Notes under the pieces: generated by a model
Told to the model about the DNA's origin: nothing
The model's input: the letters and a program-made list of their open reading frames with translations, nothing else
Databases searched by the model: none
From: Pirellulales bacterium
GTDB taxonomy: Bacteria; Planctomycetota; Planctomycetia; Pirellulales; JACPPG01
DNA length: 42,662 nt
Assembly: GCA_035546535.1 (NCBI GenBank)
Contig: DASZWQ010000100.1
Coordinates: 1 to 42,662, forward strand
Direction: 5' to 3'
Position numbers and translations under genes: made by a program
In this document: one piece after another, positions 1-8,515 of the stretch
How positions within the stretch are numbered: position 1 is the stretch's first letter
Layout: every line of letters begins with the position of its first letter

Positions 1-2
1 TA

Positions 3-1271
3 TTGGTTCTTGCCTGTTCGCTGGCCTCGATCGCCCGTGCCGAACTGAAAGTCGGCGTCGGCCGCTCGATCATCACGCCCGACCCCTTGCTGCCGGTCTC
101 GGGCGGCGTCGGTCCCGGCCGCCCGGCCAAAGCCAAGCAAGGCGAATTGACCGCCCGAGCCTTGGTGCTCGTCCAGGGTGAGACCAAGGTCGCGATCGTA
201 CAGCTCGACCTATTGGGCTTCCCATCCGTGCTCTGCGCACGGGTACACAAGCAAGTTCCGCGGATTCCGGCCGACAATATTCTGATCGGCTCCACGCACA
301 CGCATAGCGCCCCGGATTGCTACGGCTTTCCCGGCCTCGACGGCAAGCCCTCGGGCGATCTGAAGTATATGGACTTCGTCTGTAACCAGGCGGCGGCGGC
401 GCTGAACCAGGCGCTCGACAACCTGCAGCCGGCGCAATTGAAAATCGCCACTGGCGAAGCCCAGGGTAAGATCGCCTACAACTATTACGCGCCGGAGCTA
501 TACGATCCGCGGATGTCCGTCATTCAGGCGCTTACGCCGGCCGGCAAGCCGATCGTGACGCTGGTGAATTACGCGGTGCATCCCGAAGTGTTGGGCAATG
601 GCGTCGGACTGGTGAGTCCCGACCTGGTCGGCCCTCTGTGCGACAAGCTGGAAGCCGACCTGGGGGGCCAGGGCATGTTCATGAACGGCGCGCAAGGGGG
701 CATGATCACGGCCGACAATCGAATTCTTGACAAACCCTCGGACCCGATCCACGCCAAGTGGCACGACGCACGTGTGTGGGACGAATGCCTGCGCATCGGC
801 CAGCTAATGGCCAGCGAGGCCCAGCGCATCATCAAGGACGCGCCGGTGCAAGCCGATCCAGGCCTGAGCTGTTATGCGCGGCAGGTGAAGTTTCCGGTCG
901 ACTCGCGGTTGATGTGGACCATCATCCTGGCCTCGCCACTCAAGTACCCGCACAACGAGGACAAATCGGTCACTACGCGGATGAACCTGATCAACATCGG
1001 CGATTCGCAAATCCTCACCATCCCCGGCGAGGCGCTGCCGAACATCGGCTATTACCTGAAGCGGCAGATGAAGGGGAAGAACAACATGCTGTTCGGGCTG
1101 ACGAACGATGCCTTTGGGTACATTCTGACGAAGGTCGACTTCAACAGCTTCAAGCGCTACGAGTACGTGTCGAACACGTCGCTGGGCGAAATGACCGGCG
1201 AGGTTCTCATCGAGAACGCCGTCAAGTTGATCGACGATTCGCCTGCCCCGGCGCAGACCGACAAGAAGTAG
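3..1271 (+). CDS. Neutral/alkaline ceramidase-family protein, 5' end cut by window
   Basis: The protein matches the N-terminal catalytic domain of neutral/alkaline non-lysosomal ceramidases, zinc-dependent amidohydrolases that are usually exported. Counting from the first in-frame TTG at base 3, the zinc-ligand-like region is THTHSAPD (residues 98-105), with a further histidine in NYAVHPE (189-195). Residues 1-13 look like the end of a signal peptide (hydrophobic, ending ARA before ELKVG) but lack a basic start, so the true start probably lies left of the window. The nucleophile block usually written GDxSPN is not present: the corresponding stretch reads NGAQGGMITADNR (228-240). Hydrolysis of ceramide is therefore doubtful. 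It converges on the rraA-like gene across a palindrome-containing gap. Family assignment is firm; substrate is unknown. Confidence 0.8.
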   Translation: MVLACSLASIARAELKVGVGRSIITPDPLLPVSGGVGPGRPAKAKQGELTARALVLVQGETKVAIVQLDLLGFPSVLCARVHKQVPRIPADNILIGSTHTHSAPDCYGFPGLDGKPSGDLKYMDFVCNQAAAALNQALDNLQPAQLKIATGEAQGKIAYNYYAPELYDPRMSVIQALTPAGKPIVTLVNYAVHPEVLGNGVGLVSPDLVGPLCDKLEADLGGQGMFMNGAQGGMITADNRILDKPSDPIHAKWHDARVWDECLRIGQLMASEAQRIIKDAPVQADPGLSCYARQVKFPVDSRLMWTIILASPLKYPHNEDKSVTTRMNLINIGDSQILTIPGEALPNIGYYLKRQMKGKNNMLFGLTNDAFGYILTKVDFNSFKRYEYVSNTSLGEMTGEVLIENAVKLIDDSPAPAQTDKK

Positions 1272-1324
1272 TCGTCCGAAAGCGAAGTAGATCTCTAAAG
1301 ATGTCGAAGGCCGCCGCAACACCT

Positions 1325-1359
1325 CCCCTCCCTGCCAGGGAGGGGCCGGGGGAGGGTAA
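1325..1359 (-). repeat. BIME-like palindrome, copy 1
   Basis: CCCCTCCCT (1325-1333) and AGGGAGGGG (1337-1345) form a 9-bp stem with a 3-base loop, followed by a G-rich tail ending GGGAGGGTAA. It is the reverse orientation of the copy at 1433 and belongs to the same family as those at 2776, 2841 and 2976. Confidence 0.75.
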
Positions 1360-1432
1360 CGCGCAGATTCGGAATTGCCGTTTCCTCCGGCGAGCGCATC
1401 GCAGAAAGTGGCATTTGCTTTGTAAGCGCTCG

Positions 1433-1469
1433 ACCCTCACCCTACCCTCTCCCTGCGAGGGAGAGGGTT
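1433..1469 (+). repeat. BIME-like palindrome, copy 2
   Basis: The head ACCCTCACCCT is followed by ACCCTCTCCCT (1444-1454), the loop GCG and AGGGAGAGGGT (1458-1468), a perfect 11-bp stem. The same head recurs at 2776 and 2976, showing a conserved asymmetric unit rather than a chance hairpin. Confidence 0.8.
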
Positions 1470-1521
1470 TGCCGTTGCCGAATCGTGCGGCCCAGCCGGT
1501 CGCCGGCTGCGTCGATAGCTC

Positions 1522-1569
1522 CGCGCAAAAAGAAGGCCACCAGGTCGCTCCGAGAAGCAACCTGGTGGC
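1522..1569 (-). terminator. Intrinsic terminator downstream of rraA-like gene
   Basis: On the minus strand GCCACCAGGT and ACCTGGTGGC (1560-1569 and 1536-1545) pair over 10 bp. A U-G wobble and GCT/AGC extend the stem to about 14 bp with a 6-base loop. The stem is followed at once by CTTCTTTTTGCG. This is a textbook Rho-independent terminator for leftward transcripts, about 290 bases past the rraA-like stop. Confidence 0.7.
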
Positions 1570-1861
1570 GGCGCGGGAAGAAGTGTTTGGCGTGTGCGAC
1601 GGTGTGTTGCGCGGCCGTGGCCGCAGACGTATCAACTCACGATGTGGGAAGCTAAGCTGCTTTGATACGTCCCCGGAACCATCGCACGACCAAATTAGGG
1701 CCAGGTCTGAATCGAGGGTGACGATCGACCCGACGGGCGACACTATAGAGGTGCCGCGTTCGGGAATCGTCAGCGTCAAGTTAGAATCGTGTGCGATTCG
1801 CCGCCGTCGTTGGAAGGATTTAGCGGCGATTCTTGCGATGGTGAAAAAAACGCCACGGGCG

Positions 1862-2590
1862 TTACCGGCTGGCCTTGGCCTTTTCGGTCAGGCGCTTGAT
1901 GACGGCGCCGTATTCTTCGCGCGCCGCGGTGTAACCTGCCACGGTCTTTGTGCCGGGAGTGCGCAAATAGTCGAGAATGATCTTTTCGGCGGCCACGAAC
2001 TCCGCCGACAAGTCCGCCACGGCCGCAGCGATCTTCAAGGGAATGCTGGTGACACCGTTGGTATCGCCATGCAGCAGGTCCCCCTGCGAAACCATCAGAC
2101 CACCGACACGCACCGGCGCACCGATGTGCAGCATATGGCAATATCCATGCGAGCAAATGGTGCCGCCGGTGAAGACCGGGTAGCGAATTGCGCGGACCTG
2201 GTCCAGATCGCGACCGGCGCCGCTGGTGATTAAGCCGACCGAGCCATAAGCCTGATAGGTCGAACACATGATCTCGCCAAAAGTTGCCGCCACGGCGTGA
2301 TCGTCCAGATCCTGAAACACCACCACGGCCGGGCCCCCCAGATCGGCGAACCGTTCTAGCTGCTTTTCGATCGATCCGTAGGCGTCGCCCCCGGCCGGCG
2401 GCGCATCGCTGCGAAAGGCGGTGGTGCAGGCGAAGCCGACCATCGGCGGCAGTTCGGGAAAGCAGCACCTGATCCTCCCGTCCATGTAGCCGCGGTTGCG
2501 CGGGATGACGTCAAACAATTCGATGACGTTGCAGATGGTGGGCGTATCGAACTGGCGCAGCTTATCGAGCGTGGCAGCGGTAATTGGCAT
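1862..2590 (-). CDS. RraA-family protein (aldolase/decarboxylase-like)
   Basis: This 242-residue protein belongs to the RraA / 4-hydroxy-4-methyl-2-oxoglutarate aldolase superfamily, metal-dependent enzymes that cleave or decarboxylate oxo acids; one branch instead inhibits RNase E. Near the N-terminus is DTPTICNVIELF, as in RraA-like proteins. The middle carries GAGRDLDQVRAI with the Arg-Asp pair used for substrate and Mg2+ binding, then HGDTNGVTSIP near residue 185, equivalent to the family's GDxxGVxxIP block. Retained metal residues favour an enzyme over an RNase regulator. It begins 85 bases after a leftward terminator and has its own terminator downstream, so it is probably monocistronic. 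It is flanked on both sides by the same palindrome family. The substrate cannot be told. Confidence 0.82.
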   Translation of the reverse strand: MPITAATLDKLRQFDTPTICNVIELFDVIPRNRGYMDGRIRCCFPELPPMVGFACTTAFRSDAPPAGGDAYGSIEKQLERFADLGGPAVVVFQDLDDHAVAATFGEIMCSTYQAYGSVGLITSGAGRDLDQVRAIRYPVFTGGTICSHGYCHMLHIGAPVRVGGLMVSQGDLLHGDTNGVTSIPLKIAAAVADLSAEFVAAEKIILDYLRTPGTKTVAGYTAAREEYGAVIKRLTEKAKASR

Positions 2591-2662
2591 GGGTGTGTAT
2601 ATCCGTTCCGGGAAGAGAGTGCGCGGTGAGGGCGCCCTAGCGCGAAATGCGGGCCTGCGGGC

Positions 2663-2705
2663 GCAAACAAAAATGCCGGGCTGGCAGTCAGGCTACCAAC
2701 CCGGC
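2663..2705 (-). terminator. Intrinsic terminator between glnA and rraA-like gene
   Basis: On the minus strand GCCGGGTTGG pairs with CCAGCCCGGC (10 bp with one U-G wobble, 11-base loop), followed directly by ATTTTTGTTTGC. It would stop leftward read-through from glnA before the rraA-like gene, which begins 73 bases beyond the U tract. Confidence 0.7.
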
Positions 2706-2775
2706 GCTCTGAGTCAAGCGAACTGTGTCGCGCCAAGCGGCGTGGCGTGAGCGCCTTGTTGCAGTGAACGCTGCG

Positions 2776-2810
2776 ACCCTCACCCTACCCTCTTCCTGGG
2801 AGGGAAGTAG
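2776..2810 (+). repeat. BIME-like palindrome, copy 3
   Basis: The unit starts with the same ACCCTCACCCT head as copies 2 and 5, then CCCTCTTCCT, a short loop and AGGGAAG. The stem is imperfect compared with copy 2. Confidence 0.7.
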
Positions 2811-2840
2811 TTCCGAACGCATCGCCGGCCACGCATAATT

Positions 2841-2875
2841 CCCCTCCCTTTCAGGGAAGGGTTAGGGGAGGGTAA
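2841..2875 (-). repeat. BIME-like palindrome, copy 4
   Basis: CCCCTCCCTTTCAGGGAAGG is followed by GTTAGGGGAGGGTAA, resembling copy 1 in sequence and orientation. With copies 3 and 5 it makes an alternating array typical of bacterial interspersed mosaic elements. Confidence 0.7.
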
Positions 2876-2975
2876 AGCGTTGAAGCGACAATAGCGTTTC
2901 CACGCCAGTCGCTTCCGCAACAGATCCGTGGGAAGCGCGTCATTCACAAAGCACTCGTCGTTGTATCATGCCTTG

Positions 2976-3015
2976 ACCCTCACCCTACCCTCTCCCTGGG
3001 AGGGAGAGGATTTTT
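2976..3015 (+). repeat. BIME-like palindrome, copy 5
   Basis: The head ACCCTCACCCT is followed by a CCTCTCCC / GGGAGAGG stem. On the plus strand the stem is followed by ATTTTTG, so this copy could act as a terminator for rightward transcripts entering the 3' end of glnA, although no rightward gene is present there. Confidence 0.75.
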
Positions 3016-3054
3016 GCACAGTCTCGATCACCCGCGGTTCGCACCGGAGCGATT

Positions 3055-4467
3055 CTAGATGTCATAGTACAGGCAGAACTCGTACGGGTGCGGACGCAGC
3101 CGCATGGCGTCGACTTCCTTCTCGCTCTTGTAGTTGATCCACGTGCTGACGACGTCCTCGGTGAACACGTCGCCGCGGAGCAAGAACTCGTGATCGGCCT
3201 TGAGCGCCGCCAAGGCTTCGTCGAGCGCGCCCGGCGTCTTGGGCACTTCGGCGAGTTCCTCCGGCGAGAGGTCGTAGATGTCTTTGTCCAACGGCTGGCC
3301 CGGGTTGATCTTGTTCTGAATGCCATCGATCACGGCCATCAACATGGCCGAGAAGGCCAGGTAGGGATTGCAGCTGGGATCGGGGCAACGGAACTCGACG
3401 CGTTTGGCCTTGGGGCTAGCACTGTACATCGGGATGCGGCACGAGGCCGAACGATTGCGCTGCGAGTAAGCCAGGTTCACCGGCGCTTCGTAGCCCGGCA
3501 CCAGGCGCTTGTAGCTGTTGGTGGTCGGGTTGCTGAAGGCCAGGATCGCCGGAGCATGCTTGAGCAAGCCGCCGATGGCGTACAGGGCCATTTCGCTCAG
3601 ACCCGCGTAGCCGCTGCCGGCAAACAAGGGCTCGCTCCCCTTCCACAGCGAAATGTGCGTGTGCATGCCGGAGCCGTTATCGCCATACAGCGGTTTGGGC
3701 ATGAACGTGACCGTCTTGTTGTACTTCTTGGCCACGTTCTTGATGATGTACTTGTACATGCACATCTGGTCGGCCATCTTGACCAGGTTCTGGAAGCGCA
3801 GGTCGATTTCGCATTGACCGGCGGTGGCCACCTCGTGGTGCTGCGCCTCGACGTCCATGCCGCAATCGATCATCGTCTGCATCATTTCGTTGCGGATGTT
3901 CATCAACTGATCCGCGGGCGGAACCGGGAAGTAGCCTTCCTTGTGCCGCAGCTTGTAGCCGAGGTTCGGGTTCTCCACCCGGCCACGGTTCCATTCACCC
4001 TCGATGCTGTCCAGGTGGTAATACGATTCGTTGGCGCGGGCGTCGAAGCGCACGTCGTCGAAGATGAAGAACTCGGCCTCGGGACCGATGTAGGCCGTGT
4101 CCGCGATGCCCGTGCTCTTCAGGTAGTTCACCGACTTGCGGGCGACATTGCGCGGGTCACGCGAGTAATCCTCGCGGGTGATCGGGTCCTGAATGTTGCA
4201 AATCATCGACAAGGTGGGCAGCGTCGTGAAGGGGTCGAGCACGGCCGTCTCGGGCTGCGGCACCAGGATCATGTCGCTTTCGTTAATCGCCTGCCAACCG
4301 CGGATGCTCGAACCGTCGAAGCCCAGGCCGTCTTCGAAAACGTCCTCGTCCAGCTTGTTCACCGGAATGGTGAAGTGCTGCCAGATGCCGGGAAAATCCA
4401 TGAACCGCAGGTCGACTGCCTTGACGTCCTTTTCACGACACAACGCCAGAACTTCTTTGGGCTTCAC
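3055..4467 (-). CDS. glnA: Glutamine synthetase, type I
   Basis: Catalyses ATP-dependent amidation of glutamate to glutamine in the cytoplasm, the main ammonium-assimilation step. The 470-residue length is that of GS-I dodecamers. Visible blocks are FDGSSIRGW (residues 50-58), the ATP-site block [17 protein letters not shown] near 260, and NRSASCRIP in the substrate region. Tyr398 in DIYDLSPEE aligns with the adenylylated tyrosine of the enterobacterial enzyme, so this looks like a GS-I-beta open to adenylylation. The start is GTG, chosen because AAAGGAG lies five bases upstream (4473-4479). The gene stands alone, with palindromes and a terminator downstream and a 391-base gene-free region upstream. 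Identification is near certain. Confidence 0.97.
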   Translation of the reverse strand: MKPKEVLALCREKDVKAVDLRFMDFPGIWQHFTIPVNKLDEDVFEDGLGFDGSSIRGWQAINESDMILVPQPETAVLDPFTTLPTLSMICNIQDPITREDYSRDPRNVARKSVNYLKSTGIADTAYIGPEAEFFIFDDVRFDARANESYYHLDSIEGEWNRGRVENPNLGYKLRHKEGYFPVPPADQLMNIRNEMMQTMIDCGMDVEAQHHEVATAGQCEIDLRFQNLVKMADQMCMYKYIIKNVAKKYNKTVTFMPKPLYGDNGSGMHTHISLWKGSEPLFAGSGYAGLSEMALYAIGGLLKHAPAILAFSNPTTNSYKRLVPGYEAPVNLAYSQRNRSASCRIPMYSASPKAKRVEFRCPDPSCNPYLAFSAMLMAVIDGIQNKINPGQPLDKDIYDLSPEELAEVPKTPGALDEALAALKADHEFLLRGDVFTEDVVSTWINYKSEKEVDAMRLRPHPYEFCLYYDI

Positions 4468-4858
4468 GGTGGCTCCTTTCGACTTCGCAGAACCAGAAGG
4501 ATTGTGGAACTGGCACCGGGCTCTATACCGGTCCGCCCCCTTTTAATCGCCGCGGAGAGAGAGCCCGGGCGAAAAGCAAACAGAGGCTCAAGGCAAAACA
4601 AATGCCGGCCCGCGCCGACCGAACCCGAATGATAGGACGTAATTGGCTGTTTGCAATTCGGTTAGGAAAAAAAGGGGCAAAAAACGATTTCCCGCAATTT
4701 GCCCAGTCCTTGTGCACTGCATGATGCACGACGTGGCAAATCACGGCGACGACTCGAGCCGGTGGCGCGCTTTCGAAAGCAAGCGGCGGCGACCGGTGCG
4801 AGCCGGCATCCACGGCAACGCAAAGCTGCGCTAGCGCACCCCCCAGCACGCGGCCGCG
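4468..4858. other. 391-base region upstream of glnA
   Basis: This space separates the 5' end of glnA from the 3' end of the MMPL gene and must hold the glnA promoter. Besides the glnA ribosome-binding site (4473-4479) I see a dyad, GTGCA (4712-4716) and TGCAC (4725-4729). No convincing sigma-70 or sigma-54 promoter was found by eye. Confidence 0.5.
4712..4729. promoter_or_regulatory. Dyad upstream of glnA, possible operator
   Basis: GTGCA and TGCAC are separated by eight bases. The half-sites recall NtrC-type TGCAC half-sites, but the spacing does not fit the usual NtrC consensus. It lies about 245 bases upstream of the glnA start. Its regulatory role is only an inference from position and symmetry. 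Confidence 0.25.
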
Positions 4859-7282
4859 CTAGCGATCGCGCGAGTCACCCGATCGAACCGGCTCGGCCTC
4901 GACCGGCCGCAGCGGCGCGTTCCCGTTGGTGGAAGGCCGCACGGCGCGGGGCTGCTCGAGCGCCGCCTGCACGACGTGGCCACGATCTCGCCGCCACCAG
5001 AGGGCCAAAAAGGCGGGAACGAGAATCGGCCGCACGACCACGGTGTCCAAGAGCACCCCCAACGACAGCGCGAAACCCAGCTCGACGATTCCCCGTAGCG
5101 TCCCCGTGATCATGGAAATAAAGCTGCCGGCCATGATTACGCCGCAACTGGTAATGATACCGCCGGTGCGAACCACGGCGGCCCTCAGACCGGCCAGCAG
5201 CCCGCGCTCGCGCTGCTCCTCGATGACGCGGGTGATCAGGTAGATGTTGTAGTCCTCGCCAATGGCCACCAGGATCACGAACAGAAAAAGCGGTACCTTC
5301 CAGTCCAGGCCGTCGAAGTCCGGATAAGCCCAGCGGAACAGCAGCTCGGTCGCGCCCATCGTCACGTAATAGCTGAACAACACCGAGAGGACGAGGTAGA
5401 TCGAAATCAGCGGCCTGCGCACGATCGCGATGAGCACGACGTAAACGGCCAGGCAGACAAGCTGTTGAATCAACCGCTGGTCCGAGTTGGTGACCGCGCG
5501 CAAGTCGCGGGTCCCGGCCGTGGGGCCCGAGAAATCGAATTCTGCGCCGTGCCACGTGCTGCCTTCATCGTGCGACAATTTCAGTAGCCGCTCATCGATG
5601 ATTTCCACGAGGTTGGCCGCTTCACGCGAGAAGGGCTCGTAACGCGTCACCACATCCAGCCGCGCGACTTGCCCCGCCAGCTCTGGAACTTGCGTCAAAT
5701 ACAAGGCCTGGCTGCGCGGATGCTTGCGCGCGGCCAGCTTGCGCCGGCCGGCTGCCGTGATCGGCGTGCTGCCTGTCCCCGGCTTGTCCCCCAAGGGCTC
5801 GGTGATGCTGCGCACGCTTTCCACGCCGTCGATGTCGTACAGCAGGCGCGTCAGGTGTGCGATGTTGCGCTCTCCTTCCGGCGTATCGAAGGCGCCGTCC
5901 TGCTGGTGTACCAGCACCGCGATCGGGCCGGTCTCGCCGGCGGGGAAATGGCGCCGCACCATCGACGTGCCGATCACGCTGGCACGATCCTTGGGTAACT
6001 CGCGCACCAGATCATAGCTGATCGTCACGTCCCGGTAGCCGACGTACGCAAGCGGCGCGAGGAGCACGACACTGGCCAAGAGAATCGCGGCCGGCCGCGC
6101 CAAAATCGCGCGACTAAGTCGGTCCCAGAAACCGCCGGCAAGGCGATCGCCTTCAACGGCCCCCTTTCCATCGAAAAGGACCTGCACCTTGAACGGCCAG
6201 AAGATCAGTTGTCCGGTCGCCCGCAGGATCGCTGGCGCCAACGTCATGCAAGCCGCCAGCGTGACCAAAAGTGATAATGCGATCGTGGGGCCACTGTTCG
6301 AGAACTTGCCAAAGTCGGCAAAGAACATCATGCCCAGTCCGACAATTGCGGTCAGGGCGCTGGCGACCACGGCTTCGCCCGTATGCGTGACGGCCGCGGC
6401 CACGGCGCGCACGTGATCCAGCCCGCGCTCCAGTTCTTCACGGTAGCGGGCGATCAGAAACAGGCAGTAATCCGTGCCCGATCCAAAGAGTACCACGACG
6501 ACGAAGATCTTCGTGGTCTTGAAAATCTTGTAGTTGCACCACTCGAAGCCGGGGAGCGTCCCTAATTGTGACAACATGGCCACCAGTCCCATGGCGACGA
6601 CCACCGAGATCATGATCGATGCCAGCGGGATGATCGTCAGCAACGGCGCGCGATAGACCAGGAGCAAGATGAGCACAACGAGGACGACCGTGGCGATCTC
6701 GATGTTGCGGATGCTATCTTCGGCCGCGGCCAGCATGTCTCCGCCAATAGCGGCAGAGCCCGAGATTCCCACGGCAAGTCCGGCGGGAAAATCAGCCGAG
6801 TCGCGGAGCGCTTCGAGCTTTCCTTCGATCCGACCGAGACCCGCGATGTTGGCGAAGGTCATGAACTCGCGATTCAAGTTCACCATCACGAGCGCGGCCT
6901 TACCGTCAGGGCTGATCAGACGGCGTCCCACGACTTCACTCTTGGGCGTTACCACGCTGACGATCGGCAACTCGTGCTCTTCGGAATCGGAAAACCAGGC
7001 GCCGACTTGCTCGACCAGCGCGCGATCCTGTGCCGTCAGGCCCCCCTCGCGCTCGAAGACAACGACGAACTGGCTCTTTGCTCGATTGTGTGGAAACGCG
7101 CGCTCCATCAAACGCTCGGCGCGCACGGTCGTCATCCGCGCCGGCAGATAGGCCAGGTCGCCGTCGTTGGTCACGGCATCCCACGAAGGCGCGATCCAGC
7201 GCACCGTCGGAACCAGGGCGGCCCAGGCGACGATGATGGCCAGCCAATGCCGTGTTACGAAGTCGCCAAGTCGTTGGTACAT
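4859..7282 (-). CDS. MMPL/RND-family membrane transporter
   Basis: An 807-residue inner-membrane protein of the MMPL branch of the RND superfamily, proton-driven exporters of lipids or hydrophobic compounds. An N-terminal membrane segment (about 13-29) is followed by a periplasmic loop, a first membrane block (about 195-360), a second loop and a second block (about 600-760). The paired Asp-Tyr motifs of proton relay are visible as GTDYCLFLIARYREE (Asp271, Tyr272) and GEDYNIYLITR (Asp677, Tyr678). The two halves are the usual internal duplication. The C-terminal 40 residues are a charged, proline-rich tail. No membrane-fusion or outer-membrane partner is adjacent, so the cargo is unknown. Confidence 0.9.
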   Translation of the reverse strand: MYQRLGDFVTRHWLAIIVAWAALVPTVRWIAPSWDAVTNDGDLAYLPARMTTVRAERLMERAFPHNRAKSQFVVVFEREGGLTAQDRALVEQVGAWFSDSEEHELPIVSVVTPKSEVVGRRLISPDGKAALVMVNLNREFMTFANIAGLGRIEGKLEALRDSADFPAGLAVGISGSAAIGGDMLAAAEDSIRNIEIATVVLVVLILLLVYRAPLLTIIPLASIMISVVVAMGLVAMLSQLGTLPGFEWCNYKIFKTTKIFVVVVLFGSGTDYCLFLIARYREELERGLDHVRAVAAAVTHTGEAVVASALTAIVGLGMMFFADFGKFSNSGPTIALSLLVTLAACMTLAPAILRATGQLIFWPFKVQVLFDGKGAVEGDRLAGGFWDRLSRAILARPAAILLASVVLLAPLAYVGYRDVTISYDLVRELPKDRASVIGTSMVRRHFPAGETGPIAVLVHQQDGAFDTPEGERNIAHLTRLLYDIDGVESVRSITEPLGDKPGTGSTPITAAGRRKLAARKHPRSQALYLTQVPELAGQVARLDVVTRYEPFSREAANLVEIIDERLLKLSHDEGSTWHGAEFDFSGPTAGTRDLRAVTNSDQRLIQQLVCLAVYVVLIAIVRRPLISIYLVLSVLFSYYVTMGATELLFRWAYPDFDGLDWKVPLFLFVILVAIGEDYNIYLITRVIEEQRERGLLAGLRAAVVRTGGIITSCGVIMAGSFISMITGTLRGIVELGFALSLGVLLDTVVVRPILVPAFLALWWRRDRGHVVQAALEQPRAVRPSTNGNAPLRPVEAEPVRSGDSRDR

Positions 7283-7549
7283 CGCGGGAGTTCGAAAAGG
7301 CTGCTCGCGGAAGGAGCGGAACTAAGGGCGACCGGCCGGCCGCCCGGGTGGGCCAGCAGTCGATCCTACCCGGTCGCGGTGGGGGCTCCAAGCGGGCGGC
7401 GGTCCCCTTTTTTTCTGAATTTGCCGAGATATTCGACAAATCAAGCGTCCCTTGCGCAATGTGACAGCACGAGCGGCCCCTTCGTCGGCGCGTAGTGGGA
7501 GAAGCGATCGCGCAGCGAGTAACAGAGTTTGGCGCGGGGGGCCGAGCAT

Positions 7550-8203
7550 TTAGCCGGGCAGGCGGATGAACCACGACCGGAAATCGGGTTCTTCAGATAC
7601 CAAGACCGGCAGCTTTCGTGCGGCGGCCCATTCGTCGACAGCGCGTTTTACGCCGTACTGCCCCTGCACAAGAGCGCCGTCGAGATAATCGTGCCCGGCC
7701 AGCATGCCGCCGGGGCGAACCTTGGGTGCCCAGCATTCCAGATCCTGGCGTACGGCCTCGTAATGATGCTGGGCGTCGATGTAGACGAAATCGAGTTCGC
7801 GATTGCCGAAGAGCGTGGCGCCTTCGACACTCGTCAAGCGGTGCAAATGATGCCGGCCCCGAAATTTCGCCAGGCGCTTTTGCGTGGCTGCATAGCGCTC
7901 GTCCTGCTCGGATTGCGTGACGTTATCACGATCGACGTACGTGCCGTCGGCGGTAAAATCGTACCAGGGATCGATGCAATGCAGCATCTTGCCGTGCCAC
8001 GCCTGGAGAATGCGCTCGGCATAGATGCCCTTGCAGGTACCGATCTCGGCGCCTTCGCCCGCCAGCCCTAGATAGTTGAGCAAGTACGGAAAGTCGTTGC
8101 GATGCGGGATGCGCACATCGCGCGAAAAGCGCCAGCCGGCGCGAACAATGCTGCGATGAGCATTGGTCACGGCGCGCCCCAATTCGGCGGTCAGGCTGGG
8201 CAT
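7550..8203 (-). CDS. Class I SAM-dependent methyltransferase
   Basis: A 217-residue protein with the fold of small class I methyltransferases (Methyltransf_24 type). The SAM-binding glycine region is EGAEIGTCKGIYAERIL (about 50-66). A second strand reads LDFVYIDAQHHYEAV, with Asp-Ala-His-His near the SAM ribose or metal site, followed by VRPGGMLAGHDY. The frame is open upstream, but I chose the ATG at 8203 because AAGGAGGAG sits just before it and the upstream residues are serine-rich and unlike the family. The gene is divergent from the isomerase-like gene. Sugar-, lipid- or O-methyltransferase activity cannot be distinguished. Confidence 0.82.
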   Translation of the reverse strand: MPSLTAELGRAVTNAHRSIVRAGWRFSRDVRIPHRNDFPYLLNYLGLAGEGAEIGTCKGIYAERILQAWHGKMLHCIDPWYDFTADGTYVDRDNVTQSEQDERYAATQKRLAKFRGRHHLHRLTSVEGATLFGNRELDFVYIDAQHHYEAVRQDLECWAPKVRPGGMLAGHDYLDGALVQGQYGVKRAVDEWAAARKLPVLVSEEPDFRSWFIRLPG

Positions 8204-8515
8204 AGCACTCCTCCTTGAGTGGCTTCGAAACGCAAAGCTAGCGGACTGGCTCGACAGACCGGCGGCCGAATATGTCCCAAGGTGGCTCGACAGGTCAAGG
8301 TTGAAAGAGCGTGCTGGCAGCCACGAGCAAAACCACACGCAGAGGGAAGCAGATTATCGCGGGATAAAGCCCAGTTTCGTCCCCTTTCTGCGAAATCTGT
8401 GGACGTATTCAGAAATATAGTGGGCGGCGGCCTAACTGGCTGGCGCGGGCCAATTTGCTATACATGATCGCGACGCTATCGCCGCGCTTCCATCCTCCAG
8501 AGCCCTGACACGCCG
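8204..8515. other. 312-base divergent intergenic region
   Basis: Carries the 5' signals of both the methyltransferase (-) and the isomerase-like gene (+). The ribosome-binding site AAGGAGGAG of the former is at about 8208-8217. A TATACA box at 8459-8464 is a possible -10 for the rightward gene, without a good -35. No repeat or RNA was recognised. Confidence 0.4.

Larger units (their letters stand above)
1272..1861. other. 590-base convergent intergenic region
   Basis: No convincing gene is seen between the convergent ceramidase-like and rraA-like genes. The space holds two BIME-like palindromes in opposite orientation (1325-1359 and 1433-1469) and a strong leftward intrinsic terminator (1522-1569). 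The remainder, about 1570-1861, shows no recognisable element. Confidence 0.6.
2591..3054. other. 464-base intergenic region between glnA and rraA-like gene
   Basis: No gene is seen. The space contains a leftward terminator (2663-2705) and three BIME-like palindromes (2776-2810, 2841-2875, 2976-3015) alternating in orientation. The rraA-like promoter should lie within about 2591-2660, but no clear -35/-10 pair stands out. Confidence 0.6.

Noticed and set aside
758..2233. Open frame of 491 codons running from the ceramidase-like gene across the repeats into the rraA-like gene
   Set aside because: It crosses two well-supported genes in other frames and translates the palindromes; composition is arginine-rich with no family similarity.
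1325..3015. CRISPR array
   Set aside because: The copies are few, alternate in orientation, and are not separated by spacers of regular length.
3088..4632. Long open frame of 514 codons opposite glnA
   Set aside because: It is antisense to a certain glnA and rich in Arg, His, Val and Gly without domain features, an effect of high third-position GC.
4712..4729. NtrC site with sigma-54 promoter for glnA
   Set aside because: The half-site spacing is wrong and no GG-N10-GC element was found downstream; kept only as a low-confidence dyad.
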